Shown here: positions 37,062 to 47,690 of the stretch, in pieces
How positions within the stretch are numbered: the first letter of the stretch is position 1
How the letters are laid out: each line of letters opens with the position of its first letter
NCBI GenBank assembly: GCA_026874595.1
Contig: CM049318.1
Coordinates: 6,277,741 to 6,341,740, forward strand
Direction: 5' to 3'
DNA: 64,000 nucleotides
Source of the DNA: Sipunculus nudus
Lineage: Eukaryota; Annelida; Sipuncula; Golfingiida; Sipunculidae
The notes under the pieces: generated by a model
The model's input: only the letters and a program-made list of their open reading frames with translations
Databases searched by the model: none
Told to the model about the DNA's origin: nothing
Made by a program: the position numbers and the translations under genes

Positions 37062-39765
37062 CAGTGCTGCCATTTTATACTTTTTTAAAAGTATTATACT
37101 TTTTTTTCTGAAAAGCTACTTTTTATACTTTTTTTATACTTTTTTCAGGTGTTAATACTTTTTTATACTTTTTTTAGCTCAGCTGACTATAAGTCATCTG
37201 AGCTATAGGCGTGGTCATCCGTCCATTTGGATGTGAGTCCGTAAGACTGGCACGTTTTGACACCATTGGACCTACGAATCTGAAATTCGGCATACAGTTA
37301 GATGTCCCGAAATCTCCTACCATGCCGAATATTGGGTCAATAGGACTTTGTTCCTTCAAGATATTTATGAAAAACCTCAATTTTTTATTAAAAATCTATT
37401 TTCACACTTCAGGTCTGCCTAATATCCAAACCACTCATCTGTTTTTTTTCATATTTACCATAAACATTCCTCTATATAGTTCGTATGGACAAGCCAGAAA
37501 TTAAGTCAATATTATATAATTTAAAAAAGTTATGGGCCCAAACATAATGGACTTTGTAAAAAATCAGGAAAGATATTTGGTCACTTAAGAGAAAAAGTGT
37601 TAAATCTAGGGACTTTTTTCAGTGATAGAACTTTAGTTAATCAAAATTTAATTGTATACCAAAAATTAGATCATATCTGTTAAATTTTTTAAAATATTGG
37701 CAAAAATATAAAATTGGTACCTTAAATTTTGCCCAAGTTTGACCATGGCACGTTTTTTTCTTGTAAGAACATTTGATTTACTTTTCACAGTTGGTATATA
37801 TATAGATTTAATCTGTTAAATTCTGAAATATGAAAATAAAAGCTTAAAAATTATTCTAGTTATTGAAATTTTTCTAAGGCTCTAATGTATTTACATTTTG
37901 AACCTCCAGACCAGCCATGTTTGGTCCCTACAGCCTTGTCTGGGTAAATGTATTAGTGATGCAACACTGCTTTTACAAATGTAGAATCACATGTGGCAAC
38001 CCTGCCCTGCCCTCCCCCCCCCCCCCCCAACCAGATATGTTGCATTACTTACTTTTCTTTAACCGATTGCTGTTTTTGATCCAATGTATACAACTTTTCC
38101 AATCCTGAATCAAGTCTTATTTTCAGATATATATTATTTTGCAAATTTAAAAAATATATTTTAGAAAAAATAAATACATCTGTGTTTCTATTAAAAACTG
38201 TTTTCATACTTCAGGACTTAATATCAAAACCACTCATCTGTTTTTCTTCATATTTACCATAATTATTCCTCTATATAATTCCTGTGTACATGCCAGAAAT
38301 TAAGTCTGTATTATATAATTTAAAAAAGTGAAGTTATGGGCCCAAACATAATGCACCTTGTAAAAAATCAGGAAATATATTTATTCACTAAACAAAAGAA
38401 TTGCTGATGCTAGAGACTTTTTTCAGGGATATTACTTCATTTAATCAAGATTCAATTGTATACCAAAATTATATCTGAATTTTGCAATATTTTTAAGTTA
38501 TTAGCATAAATATAAAATCAGTACCTTAAATTTTGCCCAACTTTGGCCACGGCACGTTTTTTCCCTGTAAATACTGTGTATTTAATTTTCACAGCATGTA
38601 CACAAGGATTTAATCTGTTAAAATCTGAAATTAAAAGCTGCAAAATTAGGCTAGTTATTGAATTTTTTTTGGAGGCTGTTGTTGTATTCCCTTACATTTT
38701 CAAGCATTCCACTTTGGTCACTGTAGGTCATTCAGTGCAGCTCTCTATGCTCCCCGGGTTGTTGTTATGTAATCCCATCACTTGGGCAAGCCCTCTCTCT
38801 TGTTGAGCTTGATCAGGCTGTTTGCAGTTAATACCACAGGGAGCCTTTCTCTCTCTCCCCCCCCCCCCCCCTTCCCACCCCATTCTGTTGACAGACCTGT
38901 ACTATAAACAAGATGAATCTTATAATATCACATTTTTTTTGGCTAGGAGCAGTTACAACAGAGACCGCTCCCCCCACCTACCCCTTCAATACACAGTAAT
39001 AATAAACAAGAGGCAGCTTATAATTTTAATGTTAAATAAATTCTTTTTGTTGAGACTTGGAAAATATGGCCATATAATTAACTTTTGAAAACTTAATTTC
39101 CTTCACACACTATTTGTTTATGAAATGTAACTTTTAAATAACACCGTAGGCCCATTTTTTCCCATGGTGTATCACTAAATGGTTTCAGGCCAAAGGTTTC
39201 ATTTATTGTGCATATGCTTTAGCTCATGTCCATTATTCTATAATTTACAGAGTTTCATTTTAGCAGGGCCCTTTTCTCTAAGCTTTCAAATAAATATACA
39301 TGAAAAACCAAAAGAAATAAAAATATTTTCAGTTACTAATATTTTCCAAAATTCAGCTGAGCGATGTGACCCATGGGTCCCTTGTGTAACAAAATAGCAT
39401 GGTGAGATTGGGCTATCCAGTGGTATTTCTAAAGATTAAAAGAGTTAAAATGAGATCTGACAATGTGCTTTCCCAGTGTCTTTGCAGGAATGTGTGTTCT
39501 CTGTTGTGTGGAGTTTATGCTGAGCTGTTCATGGCTCACTGACAAAATTCCAGGTGCTGAAATGTCAGAAACTGGAGGCTCAACAAGAATAACTCCACAC
39601 AACACTGTACACATAATTTTGAAAAAAAATCAAGGTAACAAATGCTTGCATATCAGGTAAGTTGTCGTGAATTTATACTTTTTTTATACTTTTTTTTTAA
39701 CAATTTTGATACTTTTTTTGGTAACGAATGATACTTTTTTTTATAAATCTAGAGTGGCAGCACTG
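37062..39765. mobile_element. CAGTGCTGCCA-ended (hAT-like) element hosting an H2 copy
   Basis: CAGTGCTGCCA at 37062-37072 and its exact reverse complement TGGCAGCACTG at 39755-39765 define 11-bp perfect ends of a hAT-like form (CAGNG...). Just inside each end are runs of TATACTTTTTT, at 37070-37170 and 39670-39750. The H2 copy at 37175-39385 sits within a T-tract of the left run. Eight-base target duplications are not clear (T-rich on both sides). The core after removing H2 is short and non-coding. Confidence 0.5.
37175..39385 (+). mobile_element. H2 element, copy b, uninterrupted
   Basis: Begins TAGCTCAGCTGACT with hairpin partner AGTCATCTGAGCT and ends CAGCTGAGCGATGTGACCCA, the palindrome GACCCATGGGTC, and CCTTGT at 39385. 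GCTCAGCTG at the start and CAGCTGAGC at the end are reverse complements. The core is a diverged tandem duplication of about 810 bp: CCACTCATCTGTTTTT near 37428 and 38232, and TTAAATTTTGCCCAA near 37723 and 38527. This copy lacks the GGTGGCGCCACC palindrome found in copy c. C-runs at about 38012 and 38857 are simple repeats within it. Confidence 0.75.
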
Positions 39766-41550
39766 TTTTTGGCCTTACACAATGTTTTTTTTTTGTGGAG
39801 GATGCTGATAATTTCAGCTACATAAATTAATAGTGCACAAGGAAAGGTACGTATTATAAACACGGTATGGATGGATAACACATTTTTAGACTGTTCAAAA
39901 GTGAGACAGACTCAAAAGACATCATTAATTGTTGATGGAGATACCTGAGGTTAAATAGGGTCTGAGGTTCTTGGTATGGTGTGATGAGCCTGTATTACTA
40001 TCACTTCTCAGTAATTGATTGGGTCTGACTAAACAGTTCCTGTGACTGCCGGGCCTGGTCCAGAGGGTCCAGAATCCTCTCCAGAGACAGATCAGGATGC
40101 ACCAGAACACAGATAATAACCAACAGTACAGTCAACCTTGTTTTATTACAACAGCATGGCAGTCACTGTTATATAACGCGGCTGATCTAGTTATAGAGGT
40201 GTTCGTCCGTCCTCATGTCTGTTCATCAAACACTTCCAAGCCACAGATAGTAACCAATATGTATGCCCTATGCACCCATAAAGTTCTTACTTGACTTCAA
40301 GATGTAAATTTGACTTGAGAAAGCTCAGCATTGACAAAAGTCACCTACTGTTACTCTGTGATAGACATAGTCATTACTCCGTATCTCCTAATTCAAACAT
40401 AATATGTCAGTCTTTTATACCAGCGGAACATTAGTATTTAATAGCTGTGTATAAAGTTCCACTGAATACCTGTCTATTATCCCCTCATGGCCATTAGTTG
40501 TCCAGCCTGTGTTATATATTGCCCTCAGAGGGGAACAAACAGTAATTTAGGTAATGGTGTGGGTTTATAGGACTCTATATCACTGACAATGTCAGTATCA
40601 TCCAGTTTTACACTTTGCCTTCCAGGTCTTTCTGGTCTGTTCATACTTGTAGCTTTTCTATGCTCCTTACAACCCAAGGAGTCATAATAGGCGCTAGAAG
40701 GTTATTCATCTGACGGTTGCCTGTCGCCCATGACCAGTACCCATTTACCCCTGTGTGGAGAGAGTGTACCTCTGTGGTAAAGACTTCAGCTAGGAGTCAA
40801 ATTGAAATAAACAAGTAATTCAAATTTTAGAGACTAACATTGTAACATTTGATTTTATGATTTGAAGATGTATCAATGGTGGTGGTTCACATGCAGACAT
40901 GTCTGAAGCAATCAATATTATTTAGATGTTTATATTTATACACAACTTGAGTCAACAAGAGATCCAAGACCCTATCCAGTGGGCTACAAACCGTCAAGTT
41001 GAAATCATGGCTTTAGCTATCATGTATTGATCTGCAGGCAGGGTGGTGGTTGTACTATATACATGATCAGGCCGACTTTGGAATCTGCATTACCTAACAG
41101 GAAGTTTACTATTTGATGACTGGCGTCCATTATAACCAGGGCATACTATTTACATATAAATATTTGATTGGAATGCCCTAATCTGGTAATACGGGATGTT
41201 GATTACTTAACAACCCGTATTGCTCATGGTATTGGCTTTCTGTGTCCTTACACATAATATATTAGATTCGTATCTATTCATTGACACAGGTAGGCATTCC
41301 AATTAATGCTCTGTTTGTCAGACATTCCAGTCTGTTTAAATGGTGTTCACAGGGGCTTATTGTAGTGCCATTACACTCAGCTCTGGAACATGTTGCTTCC
41401 TATGTTTCTGTGTGCTGCATATAGTTTCTTTTGCAACCTGGAACCTTTAATTGCTAAAGTCTGTTATCAAGGTAGGTATTGTGTTGTATGAACTTACTCA
41501 GTATGTTTATGTAATGGCTAGCAGGCCATCAGGGATCTGAGAACTTACAT
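39766..41550. other. Gene-free stretch
   Basis: No recognised repeat or coding signal. Short frames near 39925-40294 lack motifs and neighbours that would support them. Confidence 0.5.
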
Positions 41551-41821
41551 TAACCCTTTACTGTTTACATTTAATTTAGATTTCCGACAAATTCTGACAC
41601 TATTTATATTTACACTTACAGCCATATCTTTTCAAGCTTTTCTTGTATCTTTATCAAATTTTCAACAGTTCCCTCTAAGAGGGTTTGCTGAAGTTTATTG
41701 AAAATCATTGAAACTTAGAAAAAATATGCAATATTTTTGTCCTGAAAGAAACTTACATATCATGGCAATCTAGTTGCCCATTTAGAGTGCTCTTTAGTGG
41801 CTTGTAAACAGTAAAGGGTTA
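41551..41821. mobile_element. MITE with perfect 19-bp inverted ends
   Basis: TAACCCTTTACTGTTTACA at 41551-41569 is the exact reverse complement of 41803-41821. The element is about 270 bp. The outer TA on each side is consistent with a TA target (element ACCCTTTAC...), though TTAA on the left and TTAC on the right leave a TTAA type possible. No coding frame. Confidence 0.8.
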
Positions 41822-42244
41822 CTGGATTTTAAACTGATTCAGTATCATTGCTTGGCAATTAATAAGATTTTTTGACTCACAAATAAATTATAATATGAAT
41901 TTTTCTGGGTTTTTTTCTAGTCTGGCAGTATAGATCAGCTGATCCAAATCTAGATCTTCCAGACTAACAAGTGAATAAATACAGTACAGATTTTATTCTC
42001 CAGTAGTAAAGAGTGGCTGGTGTGGTTATTATCAGTTCTTTATTTAATAAAGCTTGTTCAAACGATATGTTGGAATCAGTTGTTTGAAAGCCCCTGTCCC
42101 TGTTTTTTTAATGAGGATTAAGGAATCCATATATAAAACTTTAATGTTATTTCTTGAATATTAAGGATTTTTTTCTTGAATATTAAGGATTTTTTTATCC
42201 ATGGGGCTAGAAGAGAATATCCAGAAGTTGTAGGACATCTGACA
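41822..42244. other. Gene-free stretch with a 24-bp direct duplication
   Basis: CTTGAATATTAAGGATTTTT occurs twice in succession around 42151-42195. Nothing else recognised. Confidence 0.5.
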
Positions 42245-42660
42245 AATCTCTGAACCTTTAAAAATCTTCTTCTCTGAAACTGTCCAGCCAAATTGTCCAA
42301 TATTTCACAAAAATGATCCCTGGAACAATCTCTCTCAAGTTTGTTCGATTGGTTCCAGTTCGGAGATTTTTTGCCGAGTTACAGGAAGTTGAACTTAGTC
42401 ATCTGTCCAAAAAAGCACACTAAAATTAAAATCTCAAAAACGGCTAGAGCTATAATGACCAAATTTTATACCAATGTTTGTCACATATGTCATATCTGAT
42501 TTTGAGGTATTGGTGGCGCCACCTACATTGATGTGTTTTTTACAAGCGAAAACGTAATTTTAAACTCTTCTAGCTTATACACTGATTTATGATGAAACTG
42601 TTCAGCTGATTGGTTTAAACTTTACAAGAATTATTCTATGGTAGGGTTTAGCCAGTTTTA
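42245..42660 (+). mobile_element. H3 element fragment
   Basis: Matches the two H3 units at the right end of the window: CTGTCCAGCCAAATTGTC, GGTTCCAGTTCGGAG, TTACAGGAAGTTGAACTTAG, CATCTGTCCAAAAAAGCACA and CGGCTAGAGCTATAAT in the same order. GGTGGCGCCACC is exact at 42512, followed by TACATTG. The TAGCGAACCTG start is missing, so the left end is truncated. Confidence 0.7.
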
Positions 42661-42806
42661 TAAGAATAGATTGGGTAAATACAGTTTAAAAAAGCATTGT
42701 AGCCAATTGAAAAAGGCTTTCTGTATTTAAAAACAGATTTGACTTCATACTTAGTTTCAGCAGCCAAGTCAAGAGGTCACTCAGTACAAACAGGTGGGGT
42801 CCAGAC

Positions 42807-42820
42807 ATCACCATGGCAAC
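42807..42820. promoter_or_regulatory. RFX-type X-box candidate
   Basis: ATCACCATGGCAAC matches the two-half-site X-box bound by RFX winged-helix factors (GTTGCCATGGCAAC is the ideal palindrome). It lies in a short stretch between two repeat fragments and 21 bp before the SMAD-type cluster. Function is inferred only from the motif. Confidence 0.35.
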
Positions 42821-42840
42821 TGACCTGGCTCTGGAGGGGT

Positions 42841-42890
42841 GTCTAGACAATGTGTCTAGACGTCTAGACACAGCGTCTAGACGTCTAGAC
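42841..42890. promoter_or_regulatory. Five GTCTAGAC palindromes (SMAD-binding-element cluster)
   Basis: Exact copies of GTCTAGAC at 42841, 42854, 42862, 42875 and 42883, the last four as two head-to-head pairs 13 bp apart, so 42854-42890 is largely self-complementary. GTCTAGAC is the established palindromic binding sequence of SMAD3/SMAD4, effectors of TGF-beta signalling. The arrangement could instead be a simple-repeat expansion of an XbaI-like palindrome. A minus-strand frame with repeated SRRLD peptides across it is an artefact. Confidence 0.4.
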
Positions 42891-42984
42891 ACAATTGTTT
42901 AGAAGCATGAATTCCCAGATTATTGGAACTGTATCTTTCAACTGTTTGAAAAAACTAGGTTTGCATTTTGAGCGAATCGGTTTA

Positions 42985-44543
42985 TCATCAGGTCACATGT
43001 GAACTGCTGCACCCTCATTTTTGGCCTTTCCTTGCTGCCCAGCGTCCATTTGTGCGTCTGTTTCCACACATAAACCCACATATCTCGGGAACCATTTGAC
43101 CGATCAGGCTAAAAATTTTGCACAAATGTAGCCCTTTGATAGCTTTATAACAAACACTAAAAATGGTCCACATGCAACCATTTTTGCACAGCGTCCATCT
43201 GTTCATCTGACTTCGGATAATATTACTCATATCTCTGCAGTGGTTTGACTTATCCACCTGAAATTTTGCAGGTTTATACATCCTGGACAGCTTTCTCGAA
43301 TATTATGACAGGTGGCGCCACCTACATTCACATTTACTCTGCAGACATCCAAGCTCATATCTCGGGAACCGTTTGACTGTTTGGGCCAAAATTTTGCATG
43401 TGTATAGATCTTATGCAACCACTTATGCACAGCGTCCATCTGTGAAGCCTTTGGATTAAATCACTCATATTTCAGCATTGGTTTGACTTATCCACCTGAA
43501 ATTTTGCAGGTTAATACATCATGGACAGCTTTCTCGATTTTATGACAGGTGGCGCCACTTTTATCACATTTACTCTGCAGACATCCAAGCTCATATCTCG
43601 GGAACCGTTTGACTGATTGGGCCAAAATTTTGCACGTGTATAGATCTTACATAGCTCTTCATCATAGGCAAAACTGGTGGCGCCTACTGCAACCATTAAT
43701 GCACAGCGTCCATCTGTTCATCTGCCTTTGGATAAAATCACTTATATCTCAGCAGTGGTTTGACTTATCCACCTGAAATTTTGCAGGTTTATACATCCTG
43801 GACAGCTTTCTTGATTTTTTGACAGGTGGCGCCACCTACATTCACGTTTACTCTGCAGACATCCAAGCTCATATCTCGGGAACCGTTTGACCGATTGGGC
43901 CAAAATTTTGCTTGTGTATAGATCTCACATAGCTCTTCATCATAGACAAAACTGGTGGCGCCACCTGCAACCGCTTATGCACAGCATCAATCTGTTGATC
44001 TGCCTTGGGATAAAATCACTCATATCTCAGCAGTGGTTTGACTTATCCACCTGAAAGTTTGCAGGTTTATACATCCTGGACAGCTTTCTCGATTTTATGA
44101 CAGGTGGCGCCACCTACATTCATATTTACTCTGCAGACATCCAAGCTCATATCTCAGGAACCGTTTGACCGATTGGGCCAAAATTTTGTATGTGTATAGA
44201 TCTTACATAGCTCTTCATCATAGGCAAAACTGGTGGCGCCAACTGCAACCATTAATGCACAGCGTCCATCTGTTCATCTGCCTTGGGATAAAATCACTCA
44301 TATCTCAGCAGTGGTTTGACTTATGCACCTGAAATTTTGCAGGTTTATACATCCTGGACAATTTTCTTGATTTTATGACAGATGGCACCACCTACATTCA
44401 TGTTTAAGCTGCAGACATCCATGCTAATATGCAACACACCACGCTTTATTCCCCTTGCCACTTAATCCATGCCTCACTTCACCCGTCCCACTCTGATTTC
44501 TGCCGATACACATAGTGGCTTGTTGACTACCCATATTCTGGTT
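42985..44543 (+). mobile_element. H1 element, 5'-truncated, longest tandem core
   Basis: Starts inside the element at the GGTCACATGTGAACTGCTGC phrase; the GTATCCGCC start is missing. The core has about five dimeric units. GGTGGCGCCACC is exact at 43311, 43825, 43954 and 44103 with one-base or two-base variants near 43550, 43677, 44231 and 44385, giving alternating 129- and 149-bp spacing. It ends with GCCGATAC, a weakened hairpin around AGTGGCTTGTTGACT, and CTGG-TT at 44538-44543. Unit similarity within the copy is high, so its core probably expanded locally. Confidence 0.8.
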
Positions 44544-44878
44544 TTAAAATGTCCTAGTCCGAAACTTGCAGTTCAGAAACGTCCATTTTGCTGAAATCAT
44601 AATGACTTAGGTAGATATGCAGGACTTAGGAGGATCAATATTAAATTTTAAAAATAAACCTCCATTCATACTCCTAAACTTTGCACAGGTTCGCATTAGG
44701 CCTGTAGGCCTTGTTACCCACAGTTCTTGTTTCTTTTTGACATGTCCCAGCTGAGTACATGTGTGGATTTCTCATAAGATTTAGACATAAATCTGTTAGA
44801 TATACTTGTTTCTTGTTTAAAACATTGTTTTCACCATTGTTGTAAATTTGATATGCCCACATGATTCTCCATCATATA
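44544..44878. other. Gene-free spacer
   Basis: About 330 bp of unremarkable sequence between an H1 end and the pogo-like element. Confidence 0.5.
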
Positions 44879-45867
44879 CAGTAGAGTGCCATTTTTCAAA
44901 AGCGTTGGGAGACAAGCTTTTCTTTTCGTAAACTAATTTTCTGAAATTCGGTCGGGGGACTAGGGCCAATTTCTTACGATAGTTAATGATAAACTTAATG
45001 TTATATTAGTGAGGGAACAGCGTGTTTCTTTTCGACCCACAAAATTTATGACTGGAACTTAAAAAAATATCAGATTTATTGCAGAGTTTGATAGGTAAAA
45101 CCCATTTTAACCTGTTTTTAGGATTCTTACGTGCCATTTTTTCCAACAAATTCACAGGAGGGAAAGGTCAAATGACATTGCTATTATTGTAGCTCGGTTA
45201 TTTTCTTTTACAGCCTGCAGGGGATGCCGGTGTGGCAAATGCATAATGCAGTCCATTTTCTTTTCTTTGACTCCATATCAAGATACAGCAAGACAATCGT
45301 GTTCGATTGGTGTTCTTCATGACAGTAAATAAGCTGAAAAACAGCAAGTTCAAGTTAGTGACACAATTGATCTCTTGAAATGATTTGTAGGGCCAGGCCT
45401 GCATGCTATGGCCTTACATCCAAACCTACTCGAGCACAAGTGACGTGGAAAAGATGCCTCACCAATACTCTTGTGAGTAAACTGCTAAGTTGTTTGGCCT
45501 GACATCCGAGCCCAAGCTGACAAACTATGCTTGCTTGTGTACAAACAAGATTTGGTTGATAATTCACAAGTGCTCTGGGATAATGTGCTCAGCCACTTAC
45601 TTAGGAATAAACGGAGCCTGGGGTTGCACCACTGGCTGTAGTTATCACACCTTTAATTGCCCCAGCGACAGCATCGGCCCACAACAAATTAATTAGGTTC
45701 ACCACTAGGCTTAGCCATCTGACTGACTGCAGGCCTTTGTGACTCATAATTACAAAAATCCATTTGAAAAATATTTTGGAAAATACGAAAATTTCGGTTC
45801 ACCATTTTAAATTTTGGAAAAACAAATTTTTTGGAAATTCGGCATTCGGAGATATGGCGCTCTACTG
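44879..45867. mobile_element. Pogo/Tigger-like non-autonomous element, 989 bp
   Basis: CAGTAGAGTGCCAT at 44879 and ATGGCGCTCTACTG ending at 45867 are inverted repeats with one mismatch over 14 bp, flanked by TA on both sides. CAGTAGAG-type ends with TA duplications are typical of the pogo/Tigger branch of Tc1/mariner. Similarity continues inward (TTTTCNAAA; CTGAAATTCGG against CCGAATTTCC). The interior at 45400-45720 is GC-richer than the surroundings but has no DDE transposase frame; short frames there have no motifs. Confidence 0.7.
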
Positions 45868-47267
45868 TACATCATATGTAGGAAACTCCTCTCTGTACCT
45901 GGTGTCCAAACACAGTATCTAAAGATGGTAAGGTGATTGTGGGTGCAGCATACTATTTATCAGTGTTTATATAGATGTATAATTTAATTACAACTGACTA
46001 AAATTTGATGGGTGATGAAAGCCGCTTCAAGCAACTGGAAGAAAAAAAAAATGGATTCTTGTGAAAGTCATGAAGGGTTTGCGGCACTGCTTTGGGAGGA
46101 CCTGTCATGTTGTTGTTGTCTCTTGGTCATGGTCCCTGGTGCTACTCACAATGTCAGATCACGATTAGGGGTTACCATCATCCTCAGCACTTCTTGTCTG
46201 ACTGCCAATTGTCCCAAAGGAAAAGCGCTCAATTTTGTAAATTCAGTTTTCTTTGTTGGTCCTCTTTGGCACTGCATAGCTCTCAGATTTTAGAATGAAG
46301 GGATTTGACCATGGGTAGATATGCCTCATTTAGTAAATGGTTACCCATGCTTTTACAGGTGGGATGAGTACTTTAATGATCAAAACGATAGTTAAGTTTC
46401 CAGATATTTGAAGTGAAAAGGCTTGAAAATTAATATGCACGTACCAGATTTATTTTCACTTGCCACAGGTTGTGATACCCAAGGCTACAAACTTGTTTAC
46501 AGCTTTTAGCTACATTTTATATCAAGGGCACATTCAGAAACCCAAAGATTCAAAAACTGTTGCAACACATTTGTCTATTTAGAAATGCTAAGGTTGAAGT
46601 TTGTCTAGTTGTAAAACATCCTTATGAATTTGTAAGACTTTATTTGCAACTAGCTGTATTGGCCAGGTGCATTCACTGCAGTATATATTATATATTTTAA
46701 ATTTGTGAAAATTATTTTTAAGTTGTGTTAGATTTAATTTTTTTACCATTTTGGAATTCATCAACACAACACAGGACATATAACATATACCCAGTTGCCA
46801 TTGATCCTACCTGGAGGAAATATGAAAGAGGCACAAACACATTATGAGCAAGATTTAATTTGAAAGTGTAAATTCTGCTTGCCAGATGCTGGATGAAATA
46901 TTATTAAAACAGGGTCAAGGTGATGACTTTTTCAACAATGTTCCTGAGACATAATTTCATTTAGCTACAGGAGAGCAATTTCTCCTGCAGTAATTAGTTT
47001 ACTAAGCAGGTGCCTACCGTGCCAATGCTGATTAAGTGCTGCAAATTTCTGAAAGTGCTTTGTGGAAACCCTCAGAGTGATCAGCTGTAGCCACAGTAAT
47101 TATGTGGACCTTATCTCCATGATGATATGAAAGGTTCTCGTTTAGGCATGAAGGACCGGATAATACAGGGACTTCATCTAATTAAAATGGGACAGGGTGC
47201 TTCGTTACCAAAGGAAGGCCATGATGTGATTTAAGCAATCACTGGTCGAGTGAATGGGAGAGAATTA
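45868..47267. other. Gene-free stretch; 46930-47240 may be a conserved regulatory block
   Basis: No repeat families are seen. The 93-codon frame at 46012-46293 has no recognised domain. The section 46930-47240 has balanced composition and dense transcription-factor-like words: GTAATTAG, CAGGTG, CAGCTG, GTAATTATG, CTTATCT (GATA type) and TAATTAAAA. This is weak evidence for an enhancer and needs conservation data. Confidence 0.3.
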
Positions 47268-47289
47268 CCCTTACCGAAAATTTTTATAA

Positions 47290-47690
47290 GTGCCATATAT
47301 GTGAAAGTTATATGGCACATATAAGGCACATATATGTGCCATATATGTCCCTTATATCCAACCTTATAACTCCCATATATGTCACATATATGTCTGGTAT
47401 ATGGATTTTATATGCAAATTAGGTAGGAGCCTTATATGTCACATATATGGGCCTTATATGTCACTTATAAGGCTTCCACATATAGGTCCCCTATAACTCC
47501 CATATATCCCATATATGTCCCTTATAACTCCCATATATGTTCCATATATGTGCCTTATAACTCCCATATATGTGCCTTATAACTCCCATATATGTGACAT
47601 ATATGTGACATATATGGGACTTATAAGTGCCATATATGTCCCTTATAAATGACGTATAACTCACATACAAGTCCAGTGTATGCACCTTCT
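47290..47690. repeat. Left subterminal array of the 4.25-kb element
   Basis: About 400 bp built of ATATATGTGCC, CTTATAACTCCC and CACATATATG words. A minus-strand frame with repeated YGSYKGHIW-like peptides is an artefact of this array. Confidence 0.8.

Noticed and set aside
42686-42892. Minus-strand frame with repeated SRRLD-type peptides
   Set aside because: It is a direct consequence of five tandem GTCTAGAC palindromes.
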